Shown one piece after another: positions 19,198 through 28,300 of a stretch of 64,000 nucleotides of DNA. The notes under the pieces are model-generated. The model did not search any database and was not told the origin of the DNA. It saw only the letters and a list, made by a program, of their open reading frames with translations. The translations under genes and the position numbers were made by a program. Location: positions 28,290,613 to 28,354,612 of the forward strand of contig OX453276.1 in assembly GCA_949710005.1 (NCBI GenBank), given 5' to 3'. The stretch's first letter is position 1. Every line of letters begins with the position of its first letter. The DNA is from Ricordea florida (taxonomy: Eukaryota > Cnidaria > Anthozoa > Corallimorpharia > Ricordeidae).

Positions 19198-19581
19198 TCA
19201 ACATGAAATCTTTAAATAAATTCGAATAGGTTCGTCATTTAAGTTAACCTTTTTTCCCTTTTCATCTAAAAGCAACAAAGTAAAGTAGTTGACCGGATTT
19301 TTGGTTTTTGGAACTCTTAAACAAGGATGCTTTGTAGATGGAATAACAGCTAGTAGTTGTGAGGGGTTAAGTTCTACATTTTCACCGCGGGGGATCAGAT
19401 TGAAATATGAAGACTTTGACTCTATAAGATCACACATTAAGAAGAAAGGCATGTCATACCGCGCTTTAGTAATGTAACTAAATAACATTTGTATCTCTTT
19501 TACATTGGTTAATGGTGGATCCAGATAAATTCTTGTTTCAGGAGTTAGCGTAGTGATATATAGAAACGTTGTATCATTCAT
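19198..19581 (-). CDS. 127-aa Polinton protein, beta-rich
   Basis: 127 residues, beginning MNDTTFLYITTLTPETRIYL followed by a DPPL motif. Related short proteins with an xLxPPL start followed by alternating hydrophobic residues occur in cnidarian Polintons. The pattern suggests a small beta-sandwich. No catalytic motif is seen. The frame is tightly packed between the 403-aa and 198-aa genes. A structural (minor capsid or spike) role is only a guess from context. Confidence 0.75.
   Translation of the reverse strand: MNDTTFLYITTLTPETRIYLDPPLTNVKEIQMLFSYITKARYDMPFFLMCDLIESKSSYFNLIPRGENVELNPSQLLAVIPSTKHPCLRVPKTKNPVNYFTLLLLDEKGKKVNLNDEPIRIYLKISC
19207..19217 (-). promoter_or_regulatory. TTTAAAGATTT motif before 198-aa gene
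   Basis: Minus strand atttaaagattt, ~22 nt upstream of the ATG at 19185. It overlaps the end of the upstream 127-aa gene. Confidence 0.5.
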
Positions 19582-19595
19582 TATTTTTTTTTTAC

Positions 19596-20630
19596 TTAGC
19601 GTCTCTTCTTTTTAAATTGTTCCACAAAATATAGAACCACAGCCACTATCAACAGCCAAGCGTTCTTACCTAAAAATCCAATAACATCCCCCGCTGTTTT
19701 GAACAGAAAGCTTACGATAGCTCCAACCATTCCAGGTAATATCTCACCAAGTTTCTTACCAATCGTTTTGAACCCGTTACCAACACCTTTACCCAATTTG
19801 GTTAGACCTTTAGAAAGATTAGAAACGATAACACCAATGACCACACCAACAGCACTCACAACGGCAAAGACTGTAAAACCGTACTTTTTGAAGATAGCCT
19901 TCACACGATCACGAAGAGGCATCTTTTTAAGTATTTCATCATTTTGTCTCTCTAGATCGCTTATTTGTTCTTGATTGGAAATTATATTCTTTCTCGATAG
20001 TTCTTCAAATTCATTAACCCTGGATTGTAAACGATCTCTACTTTGTTCTACCTTTGTTAAATTGGACAGTCCCTTCTTATTTTTGTCTATTTCATCTTTA
20101 TATCGTTTCATTTCAATCAAAAGTTTCTCAACCTCTGTTTTAGATTCTATCTTCTGTTTAACAGCTACATCTAAATAGCTTTCAATTTCCGCGATTCTGG
20201 TTTGATGTTGCTCGATGATTCTACGCTGCTCTTTATCATTATCAATATAACGTTGTCTCTCCAGATCATTTGTTTCCACTACTGATGTTAACCCATCTAG
20301 TGCATTAAGTAAATCCTTAATTTTTTCATTCTTTTCATTCAAATCAGCAATTAGTTTATTATTATTCAGAACAAGACTTTGAGAATCCATACCAATTGCT
20401 CTCTTGATTGTCATAGGAAGTTTGTCATAATCTACCAAATCTCCTTTGAAGTCAATAAGTAAATGTTCCTTATTGTTAACTTGATTAGTCAATCTAACCC
20501 ATACCCCCCTATCATCAATTCTTGCACTGAATGGTGATTCTAGTGGGTTGAAATTGTAGAACTTCTCTTCTATCTTTTTTAAAGCGCGAGACCTATTGTA
20601 TTCTTTACTTTCCTTAATCGGTGGGGATTC

Positions 20631-20670
<40 letters not shown>

Positions 20671-20807
20671 CCACCCACACCACCAAAATCAGGGTCAATT
20701 GGACGAGTGGTGGATGAAAGTGTGTTTAATGATATATTTTCACTATCACCATCATCATCACCTAGATCAGGTGGTTCAAATTCTGGTATTTTTTGGTATT
20801 CTGCCAT
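19596..20807 (-). CDS. 403-aa coiled-coil and membrane protein of Polinton
   Basis: The N-terminal ~60 residues are acidic, with a run of about 12 Asp encoded by a (CAT/ATC)n triplet repeat at 20630-20670. Residues ~160-290 are a long Lys/Glu/Leu/Gln coiled coil. Residues ~305-400 are a Gly/Val-rich hydrophobic region with several spans (VFAVVSAVGVVIGVIVSNL, GMVGAIVSFLFKTAGD, WLLIVAVVLYFVEQF) and a basic tail. This C-terminal block is a recurrent family in cnidarian Polintons. It probably sits in or on membranes and could be a virion core or membrane-remodelling protein; the function is unknown. The motif gtttaaagattt precedes it by about 24 nt. Confidence 0.85.
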
Positions 20808-20829
20808 GATTTTTTACATATCAGTAAGA

Positions 20830-20840
20830 AATCTTTAAAC
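20830..20840 (-). promoter_or_regulatory. GTTTAAAGATTT motif before 403-aa gene
   Basis: Minus strand, ~24 nt upstream of the ATG at 20807. One of the best matches to the repeated motif. Confidence 0.55.
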
Positions 20841-20860
20841 TGCTCACACACAAATTAACT

Positions 20861-21253
20861 CTAAAAGAATTTACTAACCATATAACCCAATGCCAGCATA
20901 CCACCACCCACATATACCATCTCCCCCATTTTTTGGTTGTCACTAGGTCTATAATAATCAGAGAATTTTGGTTCATGTGTCTGACTATACAATTTCAAAG
21001 CTTCATCGGTATTAGAAATATTTTGAGAAGCCTGGTGTTTAGCATCCCGCTGTTGAGAGTACCAATCAATGAGATTCTGTCTCTTTTCCTGGTATGTAGC
21101 ATAATCTTTTTGATATTTTTCTATTGCCTTGTCGTGTCGTATTCGTTCTCCATCTGTTTTATCACCTGAGAGATATTTTGCAAGATATGAGCCACCAACG
21201 AATGTAGTCGCATTCAAAATAGCTCCACCAACCATCATTGCTATTGCCGCCAT
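20861..21253 (-). CDS. 130-aa protein with two hydrophobic ends
   Basis: Residues 1-28 (MAAIAMMVGGAILNATTFVG) and 112-128 (VGGGMLALGYMVSKFF) are hydrophobic. The middle is a charged helix (ERIRHDKAIEKYQKDYATYQ) followed by a conserved-looking DEALKLY…PKFSDYY.PS segment. The same plan is known in cnidarian Polinton small proteins. It is probably a membrane-associated virion or assembly factor, function unknown. It sits 7 bp downstream of the 72-aa gene, and attaaagattt touches its ATG. Confidence 0.8.
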   Translation of the reverse strand: MAAIAMMVGGAILNATTFVGGSYLAKYLSGDKTDGERIRHDKAIEKYQKDYATYQEKRQNLIDWYSQQRDAKHQASQNISNTDEALKLYSQTHEPKFSDYYRPSDNQKMGEMVYVGGGMLALGYMVSKFF

Positions 21254-21259
21254 AAATCT

Positions 21260-21478
21260 TTAATTTGGTAAAATCTTTTGATCCTCTAAATAAGTTTTGA
21301 GGTACATACTACCAGACAGGACAGCGACCCATTTAGCATAGTTTGTAATACTTGAGGAGGGATCGTTGATGAATGATTCTTTCATAGCCTTTTTAGCTAC
21401 ATATCCAACACCAGCAGCCAATCCGATAATGACGGCTGAATCGGTAACCGTTTTCACAAGTTTGTTTTCAGTTGACAT
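21260..21478 (-). CDS. 72-aa small membrane protein of Polinton
   Basis: 72 residues with two hydrophobic segments (SAVIIGLAAGVGYVAKKA and KWVAVLSGSMYLKTYL), separated by NDPSSSITNY. This compact pattern recurs in cnidarian Polintons. It has its own TTTAAAGG-type motif 24 nt upstream of the ATG (21502-21513). No catalytic features; probably integral to the virion or a host membrane. Confidence 0.8.
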   Translation of the reverse strand: MSTENKLVKTVTDSAVIIGLAAGVGYVAKKAMKESFINDPSSSITNYAKWVAVLSGSMYLKTYLEDQKILPN

Positions 21479-21501
21479 GATTTTTTATTGTGGATAGAGA
21501 A

Positions 21502-21513
21502 AACCTTTAAACT
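21502..21513 (-). promoter_or_regulatory. AGTTTAAAGGTT motif before 72-aa gene
   Basis: Minus strand, ~24 nt before the ATG at 21478; a variant with GG instead of GA. Confidence 0.5.
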
Positions 21514-21520
21514 ACTTTCC

Positions 21521-21913
21521 TCACAGCATTACTATTTTAGGAGTTGGTTGGGGTGGTGGTTGGGTAGTGGTATGTGAGGGTGATGGTTGGGTAGGAATAT
21601 TTGAGGGTGGTGGTTTTCTGTTTTTGTAGTACCTCATAAACATGTCAACTGCAGTAAACCCTATTCCAACAAGAGATAACACAGTAGTAAAAGATAGCTC
21701 TGGAATCCATGCTTTAGATTCGCTCTCTTCCTGTTTAGTCTCCGCTTGTTCCTTTTCACGTTTCATTTCCCTGGCTAACGCTTCTTTAGCTTTTTTGTTA
21801 TATTCTGCTAGTTTCTTACCAGCTGCAATTTTTTTAGGATCTTTCTCCTTAACAGCTTTCTTATTTTTAGGAGGAGGGGGATCCATTGTAATTTGTTCAA
21901 CTTCATCAGACAT
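21521..21913 (-). CDS. 130-aa basic protein with one membrane span and Pro-rich tail
   Basis: N-terminal half is Lys/Glu-rich (KDPKKIAAGKKLAEYNKKAK) with Pro at the start. A hydrophobic span follows at about residues 72-93 (LSFTTVLSLVGIGFTAVDMF), then YYKNRK and a Pro/Thr-rich C-tail. The KDPKK.AAGKKLAEYN block is typical of a small Polinton gene family in cnidarians. DNA or protein binding by the basic part is inference. The TTTAAAGATT motif lies 25 nt upstream of the ATG. Confidence 0.8.
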   Translation of the reverse strand: MSDEVEQITMDPPPPKNKKAVKEKDPKKIAAGKKLAEYNKKAKEALAREMKREKEQAETKQEESESKAWIPELSFTTVLSLVGIGFTAVDMFMRYYKNRKPPPSNIPTQPSPSHTTTQPPPQPTPKIVML

Positions 21914-21937
21914 AATTATTTATTTCCCATAATAAAG

Positions 21938-21948
21938 AATCTTTAAAT
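21938..21948 (-). promoter_or_regulatory. GATTTAAAGATT motif before 130-aa basic protein
   Basis: Minus strand, ~25 nt before the ATG at 21913. Confidence 0.55.
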
Positions 21949-22163
21949 CAGTTGTTCTCAGTAGTCTGCTCATTAGTACTTGAAACTTCTTGTATTTTGT
22001 TGATTTTAATATGCTTTGCAACCTGGAATAGTCCGCTGGCAAGTGCTACCAATCTTCCACCTTTTAATGCTAAGAGACCTACAAAGTTTGTCAGTTCACG
22101 ATTAACCAACTCATCGTTCTTCAAGTCTTTACAAAGCGCTTCTATGTCATCCACAGGAACCAT
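21948..22163 (-). CDS. 71-aa Polinton protein, unknown
   Basis: Small protein with an amphipathic helix rich in Leu/Asp at the N-terminus (DDIEALCKDLKNDELVNREL) and a hydrophobic middle (GLLALKGGRLVALASGLF). Its stop region overlaps the promoter-like motif of the next gene. No clear TTTAAAG motif precedes its ATG, so it may be read from the mRNA of the preceding gene. Not recognised. Confidence 0.6.
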   Translation of the reverse strand: MVPVDDIEALCKDLKNDELVNRELTNFVGLLALKGGRLVALASGLFQVAKHIKINKIQEVSSTNEQTTENN

Positions 22164-22205
22164 GTAAGAAATGACATGAGAAACTAATTGAAGAGATGAA
22201 TCTAC

Positions 22206-22442
22206 TCATCCACCACTAATTTTCTTACCTAATACTGTCTGGTATCGATTATAATATTTTTCAACATCTTTTTCTGTGAGTTTCTTGATATCACCTAGAC
22301 TCATCTCAACACCTAAATATTCCTTTGTAGTACCAAGAGATGCGAGAATAGCTAGTGATTCTTGTTTGATTTCAATATCATCATCTTTGGTCTCATCTTT
22401 TACCTCTGGCTGTTCTTCCATAAAATCTTCAACGCTTGTCAT
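22206..22442 (-). CDS. 78-aa acidic Polinton protein
   Basis: Acidic N-terminus followed by EYLGVEMSLGDIKKLTEKDV and YYNRYQTVLGKKISGG. The YNRYQ..LG ending is a recurring signature in small Polinton proteins of cnidarians. It lies just downstream of the ATPase gene, with 31 bp between. The motif atttaaaagaat lies about 26 nt upstream. Confidence 0.75.
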   Translation of the reverse strand: MTSVEDFMEEQPEVKDETKDDDIEIKQESLAILASLGTTKEYLGVEMSLGDIKKLTEKDVEKYYNRYQTVLGKKISGG

Positions 22443-22467
22443 CTTTTAATTTTTTAATAGTACATAG

Positions 22468-22479
22468 ATTCTTTTAAAT
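22468..22479 (-). promoter_or_regulatory. ATTTAAAAGAAT motif before 78-aa gene
   Basis: Minus strand, ~26 nt before the ATG at 22442; it overlaps the last codons of the ATPase gene. Confidence 0.5.
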
Positions 22480-23100
22480 CACCGCAGGAATCTCTAAATA
22501 ACATTGGAATGGATAACGTAAACATAAACAGAGTCTTGAATATTTTTCAGTTTTCAGTAGTTCTACAAACTTTTTACTAGTTTCAGAGTCTAAATCACCT
22601 CCATAATCTTCGAAAAGCATCTTCATACCTTTTTGTGATGGATTATGGAAAGTAACAACACAAGCTACATTTTCACGGAATGGTTTTGCTATGGATGTTA
22701 ATTGCTGAGTGAGAACCCACACTGATAATCCATGATGCCTTCCAGAGAATGCTAGATCTATAAACTTGTTCGAGCGTTTCTTTAAATCTTTCGAAACAGC
22801 ACAATCATCCAAAATTATTAGTGTATTAGTACCAGAGAACAATGTTTGACAATCAGTTAATAACTCGTTAATCTCATCGCTGTTACTAGCATCTGGTGAT
22901 AATACTAATAAACGTTTATCTCCGTGAGCAAATTTATGATATGTTTTATTTTTAGCATAAGTTGGACATATGAGAACAATGTATTCAAAAACTTTTTTGA
23001 ATGGTCCTCTTAGCTGATCAGTGATGTATTTTGTCTTTCCACAATTTGTTGGACCTGTTATAATGCAATGAAAAGGAACTTTATCTCGTAATTCTTCCAT
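22474..23100 (-). CDS. A32/FtsK-like genome-packaging ATPase
   Basis: 208 residues. Walker A GPTNCGKT is at 16-23 and Walker B LIILDD at 94-99. A downstream SGRHHGLSVWVLTQQ block (about 118-132) matches the sensor/arginine region of the poxvirus A32-like family used for packaging DNA into capsids. The length is close to the Polinton norm. It is next to the capsid gene (10-bp gap), the usual morphogenesis pairing. No strict TTTAAAG motif lies before it; agttaaaaaag directly precedes the ATG. Confidence 0.92.
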   Translation of the reverse strand: MEELRDKVPFHCIITGPTNCGKTKYITDQLRGPFKKVFEYIVLICPTYAKNKTYHKFAHGDKRLLVLSPDASNSDEINELLTDCQTLFSGTNTLIILDDCAVSKDLKKRSNKFIDLAFSGRHHGLSVWVLTQQLTSIAKPFRENVACVVTFHNPSQKGMKMLFEDYGGDLDSETSKKFVELLKTEKYSRLCLCLRYPFQCYLEIPAVI

Positions 23101-23110
23101 ACTTTTTTAA

Positions 23111-24346
23111 CTAATACATTATTGATCTTAAGTTTGAATTCATGATCTCCATCAACGCGTCGGCTACCACAAACATGTAACAGGTGATATTTCCTGTTCC
23201 TCCAACTTGTCTTTTCATTTCAAGTTTTACTCCATCTCGTGTGTTATTCAAAGCCATACCTCCTCCATGAATACTATTGTCAGGGTGAGTTCTCAAGTCA
23301 ATCCATATAGCAAACTTGTTGTCATAAAAATCATTTATCTTGACACCCTCTCTACCGAAACGCTTCTTTACCGAATCCCAGAAGTCTGACGGTTCCATTC
23401 CCTTGGAGTAAAGACGGTTTGGTATGCCGTCAACGTTAATCTTGATTGATGTAATATTCGGATTGACAAACTTTTCAGAATCTCGTGCTCCTCCACCGTA
23501 TCCCTCTGTGAACAAGCATAATATCCCTGTCATTGATCTCCTAGGTATATTAATGTTCTCGTTTATGTAACTGTCATTAGGTTTTGAGATGGTGAAAGTT
23601 TTGTGGAGAAGGACATTCTCGTAAAAGAATCCTTTACCAACCTGATAAGCTGACTGAGCCTCACTAGCTAAGTATTCACTTGAGATACAAGCATATTCCA
23701 ACTCAAGGTTTGCGATTTTATAAGATGGAGTTTTGACCGTGTCAGAATAAACAACAATATCGTAAACTGAGGCTAGTGTAATCTCAAAGATTAGTGGATG
23801 AGGTAACGCCTTTGGATAAAAAACCCCATGCTTGCTGAGAATAGGATGGTTGAGTGGGATACGGTACTTGGTGTTGTATACTGCTGCAAGAGCTACTTCC
23901 TTAGCATCATCTTTTACCTTATCACCCGCATTTGTCCTAAGCTTCCTCATGTTTTCAGAAGAAATACCTTGTTTTATTCCATCCTCACGATCTTCAGCTG
24001 TTAAGTATAAGTCATGGTATGTTTGAAAGAGATCGTATCTTTGAGTATCCTGTAGTGTTTCTCCACCAAAAAGAACCCTGAGTCTGGATACAAGGTTACT
24101 GCCTACGTTATTCACAAGGGTGTTGTTAGCATGACCTTCAACAGTCAAGTCAAATAGTAGAGATACACTTCCAGGGACAATCACTACGTTCTCAGAAAGT
24201 TTTGGAATATTTATATATAAGGTTTCTCCAGGACTAGCGTATGATGGATTTAGTGTAATTCGATTCAATGACGATTCCGCTTTCAAACCTAGAGGCTCTA
24301 GTGGAATCCTGTTTGGATTAATTTTTTCAGGTATAGCTTGTGACAT
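23111..24346 (-). CDS. Polinton major capsid protein (double jelly-roll type)
   Basis: 411 residues, similar in style to invertebrate proteins annotated as F54H12.2-like, which are regarded as Polinton major capsid proteins. Visible landmarks: PGSVSLLFDL (~58-67), RLRVLFGGE (~86-94), QRYDLFQTYHDLYL (~101-114), GVFYPKALPHPLIFEITLA (~168-186), ELEYACI (~210) and a C-terminal WIDLRTHPDNSIHGGG (~350). Conserved beta-strand patterns fit a two-domain jelly-roll, but the fold is inferred from family, not seen. The start ATG has an atttaaagaat motif about 25 nt upstream. It is divergent from the integrase gene, sharing a 49-bp spacer. Confidence 0.88.
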   Translation of the reverse strand: MSQAIPEKINPNRIPLEPLGLKAESSLNRITLNPSYASPGETLYINIPKLSENVVIVPGSVSLLFDLTVEGHANNTLVNNVGSNLVSRLRVLFGGETLQDTQRYDLFQTYHDLYLTAEDREDGIKQGISSENMRKLRTNAGDKVKDDAKEVALAAVYNTKYRIPLNHPILSKHGVFYPKALPHPLIFEITLASVYDIVVYSDTVKTPSYKIANLELEYACISSEYLASEAQSAYQVGKGFFYENVLLHKTFTISKPNDSYINENINIPRRSMTGILCLFTEGYGGGARDSEKFVNPNITSIKINVDGIPNRLYSKGMEPSDFWDSVKKRFGREGVKINDFYDNKFAIWIDLRTHPDNSIHGGGMALNNTRDGVKLEMKRQVGGTGNITCYMFVVADALMEIMNSNLRSIMY

Positions 24347-24395
24347 ATTTTATTTTAAGGATAGGTAGAATATTCTTTAAATTAGTAACGAAAAC
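24347..24395. promoter_or_regulatory. Divergent promoter between capsid and integrase genes
   Basis: Only 49 bp separate the two ATGs. It holds tattctttaaatta, the inverse of the TTTAAAGAAT motif (24371-24382), facing the capsid gene ~25 nt from its ATG. Any integrase promoter must overlap it. Confidence 0.5.
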
Positions 24396-25373
24396 ATGTT
24401 ATCAAAAATATACTATTCAACTTATGGATATTGGAAAGGGTATTCTGCCATTCCTAAATTAGCTGAAAAAGCAAAAGTTAGTGAAGATGAGGCTAAAAGA
24501 TGGCTTGAGAAACAGGCGATGGGGCAAATCTATCTACCAGCTCCAAAATATATACCTAGGCCGCATTGGAATGTGGAAAAACCGAATCAGATTCACCAAG
24601 CGGATTTATTATTTTTACCACATGATAAAGTTGGAAGAAAGACTTATCGATATGCTCTGGTTGTGATTGATATAGCTAGCCGATACAAAGATGCTGAACC
24701 ATTAACATCAAAAGAAAGTCATGAGGTATCCAAAGCCTTCACTAATATTTACTCCAGAAAGTTAAAATATCCCAAAACATTAATTGTTGATCCTGGAAGA
24801 GAATTTATGGGTGATGTGACAAAACTTATGAACATACATAATGTAAACATACAACGGTCTGAAGCTGGAAACCATAGAGCTCAAGCATTTGTTGAAAGAG
24901 CAAATAGAACATTATCAGAAAAACTATTTAGTCATCAATATGCACAAGAAATGATTAGTGATGATCGATCTAGAGTATGGGTGAAACGATTACCAGCTAT
25001 TTTGAAAACTTTAAATAGTGCACCAACGAGAATAACTGGTAAAGAGCCTGTAAAAGCTATAAGAATGAAAGAGGTTGATATTGATCCTCCAAAATATAAG
25101 CGAGTTGTTGAACATGATGAGGTGAGGCTGCCGCTTGGGGTCAGGGTTAGATACTTACTCGCTCCGGGTGAACTTGAGGGTGGTGAACGAAGACGAGCTA
25201 CGGATCCCATTTGGAGTATTCAGGTTTATGATATATCACGTAGTGTGGTTTCATCTAATCAGCCAGTGTTGTATTATTTACTAGATGGACCGAGGCGTGG
25301 TTTTGTGAGGGAAGAACTTCAGGTTGTACCAGACGATACCGAACTCCCACCTAATTATGTTTTGAAACGATAA
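24396..25373 (+). CDS. Polinton integrase (retroviral-type, D,D,E)
   Basis: 325 residues. A helical N-terminal part (1-60) precedes the RNase-H-like core. Catalytic residues are D70 (HQADLL), D132 (IVDPGREF) and E167 (AFVERANRTL), a D-x61-D-x34-E spacing. The C-terminal region (240-320) contains VRYLLAPGELEGGERR and a VLYYLLDGPRRGFVREEL block, consistent with an SH3/chromo-type tail. The enzyme joins the element's 3' ends to target DNA, giving the 6-bp duplications seen. Its 3' end overlaps the convergent polB stop by 19 bp. Confidence 0.95.
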   Translation: MLSKIYYSTYGYWKGYSAIPKLAEKAKVSEDEAKRWLEKQAMGQIYLPAPKYIPRPHWNVEKPNQIHQADLLFLPHDKVGRKTYRYALVVIDIASRYKDAEPLTSKESHEVSKAFTNIYSRKLKYPKTLIVDPGREFMGDVTKLMNIHNVNIQRSEAGNHRAQAFVERANRTLSEKLFSHQYAQEMISDDRSRVWVKRLPAILKTLNSAPTRITGKEPVKAIRMKEVDIDPPKYKRVVEHDEVRLPLGVRVRYLLAPGELEGGERRRATDPIWSIQVYDISRSVVSSNQPVLYYLLDGPRRGFVREELQVVPDDTELPPNYVLKR

Positions 25374-28300
25374 TATCCGTGAGCGAAAGTATGTATACCA
25401 TCTTCACAAATGATTCTCTTGTCATCATCGGCAGATAGTGCAACTTTATTAACAGTTTCAGTATAAACATCATGCTTATGACTTCTTATTACATTCATCT
25501 TTCTCATCTGAGGTTCTTTATTGAATAGACAATCCTTATAATTATCGAAACTGATGGTCTTTTTTACTACTGATGTCTTTACTCCTTTGTCCTTTTTTAT
25601 CTCTTCTCCATTATCCATCCTGTAGGAGTATAGCTTGGCTCGTAGACCTACAAATTCAGCTATCTGTTTACCACCAGCCTCATCTTTGAACATATTAATA
25701 ACTTTCTTGTTTACACCTGTCTCGATACCTGATGGATGGTTTTTAGGATAATTACTAGTATCAAACATTTCTCTCACATCTGGACTGATATCCCTGTAGA
25801 AATCATCTGTTTCTATCTCATAGGCAAGACTGTCCGTATCTGTAAACAACAATTTAGCTTTTACATCATATTTAGGTTTGATATAATTATAGTGAAAGTT
25901 GTACATTATTGTTTTACTTAGATCCAGAATGCACATACCTAAGTAAACAGGCTTATTGAAGACTAACTTTGTTTTCTTCATATGGATGGCTACAAGATTT
26001 TCACAAAAGATAGTACGATGCTGATAGTTAGGTTTTGATATTAATTTTTTCGCATCTTTTTTATTTGTAACTAATCGCACATCCACCCTATTTCTAATGT
26101 TTTCCATGGTTTTACCAAAGACAGAGTTATTCATCAGCTTGAAGAAATCTTTTTCAAAATCGTTGGCTGCTTTAGCTCTGAGGTTGGTATTCAAGTCAAT
26201 GTACGGTTTTAACCATGTAGACTCTTTGAATGTAATACCTCTATGAATCTTAGTGACTTTTAATCCAAGACTTTCGTAAAGTTTCAGTGTCTCACGGTGA
26301 ACTACATACTTTGTTTTGTTGTTGAGGTTTGGTATCAATTTCTCAACCTTATTAACGACAAGTCTCTCTGGAGCTAGTGGATAGTCGTTACGTAAATCAT
26401 AAAGGTGATGAGGATATTCCAAATCAACCTCTAGTATGCATGGGATATTTTTCCAGTTTTTAATCTCTTGATCAGTCATCCATCTAAAACCGTGAGTAGG
26501 TAGTGGTTTACTCATTCCTCCACCATATAAGTTGTTTGCGTCGAGATATGTGTTATACTTTGTAGGTTGGTTTGGATCATATTCATCCATGTATGGGTTG
26601 TTAGCTTTACCATATCTAGTAGAGATCATAGATACACCTCCTCGAATTCCTTTCTCAAACATAAGTAGCATGTCAATATCAGTTAGCAACTCCAAATTCA
26701 CTTTCGTTAACTTTAATGCTGCATCCCAAGCTAGTCCAGGTGCTGTGAAATACCAAGCAGGATCCAATCCATAGTTTTTACTACAAACATCTCTAAAGTT
26801 CTCAAATACATCAGCTAACAGGAGTACATCTGACATAAGATATAGGTCGTGATATTCCCTCATTGTTTTCATATTGAAGGTTTCCCATACCGTTTTAGCA
26901 TGTTGGTAGTTATCTTCTGTTATATCTTCATTGTTGAGTTTTGAGTAGAATGCATCCTTTGGTGGAAGTTGGGTTGCATTGAGTTTATCTAATCCATCAA
27001 ACCAATCATATGGAAATACACCCTTTCTCAACATCATATTCGTCTTATCTCTAAAATAATTTTTCATTTCATCTATGTTCTTATCTGTTGGAGAAAGACA
27101 CTTACTTCCATCTAACACACCTCTACAGACATCACACTTTCCACATTTAGTAAGATTATCAACTAATTTATCGAGGCTTGTTGACATAAATTTAAATGAA
27201 TCGATGAATCTTATGTCTCGATTAACATCAACCTGCTTACCTTCTTTATTTATAAAGGTATCAACTACAATCTGTTTTGTGAAAGAAATATACTTTTCCT
27301 CATTATTAGGTATGCAGTTTATATTACCTTTTGATGTTCCAAGATTCTTGATAAAAAGATGAGCGTCATATCCAGATAGGTTGTGAAATATTACTGGGAA
27401 GAACTTTGGAATCTTGTAATTTAAGTTGCATTCGTTATGAGCTGCTCCTCTATACTTTCCTGTAAGGTGACAGTGGTCTAATACCTTATATTCTCCCAAT
27501 TCACCCTCACAAATGTGACAATTAGTAGCATTTTTATAAACGATTTCATCATTTTCAGTCATCTCAACTTCTTTATTAGAAAACTTGAACCTATTGTAAA
27601 TTTCCTTAATATCTAACTCTAATTTATCAACAAATATCTGTGCTATATCTTCATCTGGGGATTTAGCAGTGTATTTTACAAGCTTGGGTTTAAATATATT
27701 ATCATCAAAACACTTGATAAAATAGCAGAATCCAGATGGTTTGTGCTTCTGGTATTGTTTAGTAAAACTTTTACTTTCATCTGGAGAGCAGGTATGTATT
27801 TTCTCTGGAGAGCTCTCAAAGTCTGCATATACAACAAAGGGCACTCGCATTTTTCTGTTGAAATTCTTAAAGTAAATATACATAGGATTACCATCTTTAT
27901 CTTTAGGCATAACAATCTTGACTTCTTCATTTGTGGAACAGTATTCAATATGTTTTTCTAATGAGGCTTTTGAATTGAATGAGTTGAAACATCTAAGGCA
28001 AAATTCGCGTTTGTGTTGACTATTATTAACTTGAGAGGATAAAAGTCTACTAATATTCTTTATCCAACAGTAGTGTTTTGTTTTATCATTCGATATGAGA
28101 ATTAAGTTGATCATATGAACTCCTATTTTCTTACTTATTCTTAGAGGGTATACATCACCATCATATCCAAGGACGTTAATCGCATAGGGATTTTTCTTTT
28201 CAAACTTATCAATCTGTTCTGGTGAAACTGGAAACTCCATTCCTGACCAGTCAAAATTATTTGAGTTCTCTCTCATTTTTTTATTTAGTCTCTCTGGATG

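Noticed and set aside
20596..20838. Plus-strand frames rich in Ser or His (20596-20838, 20621-20809)
   Set aside because: Shadows of the Asp-run in the minus-strand 403-aa gene.
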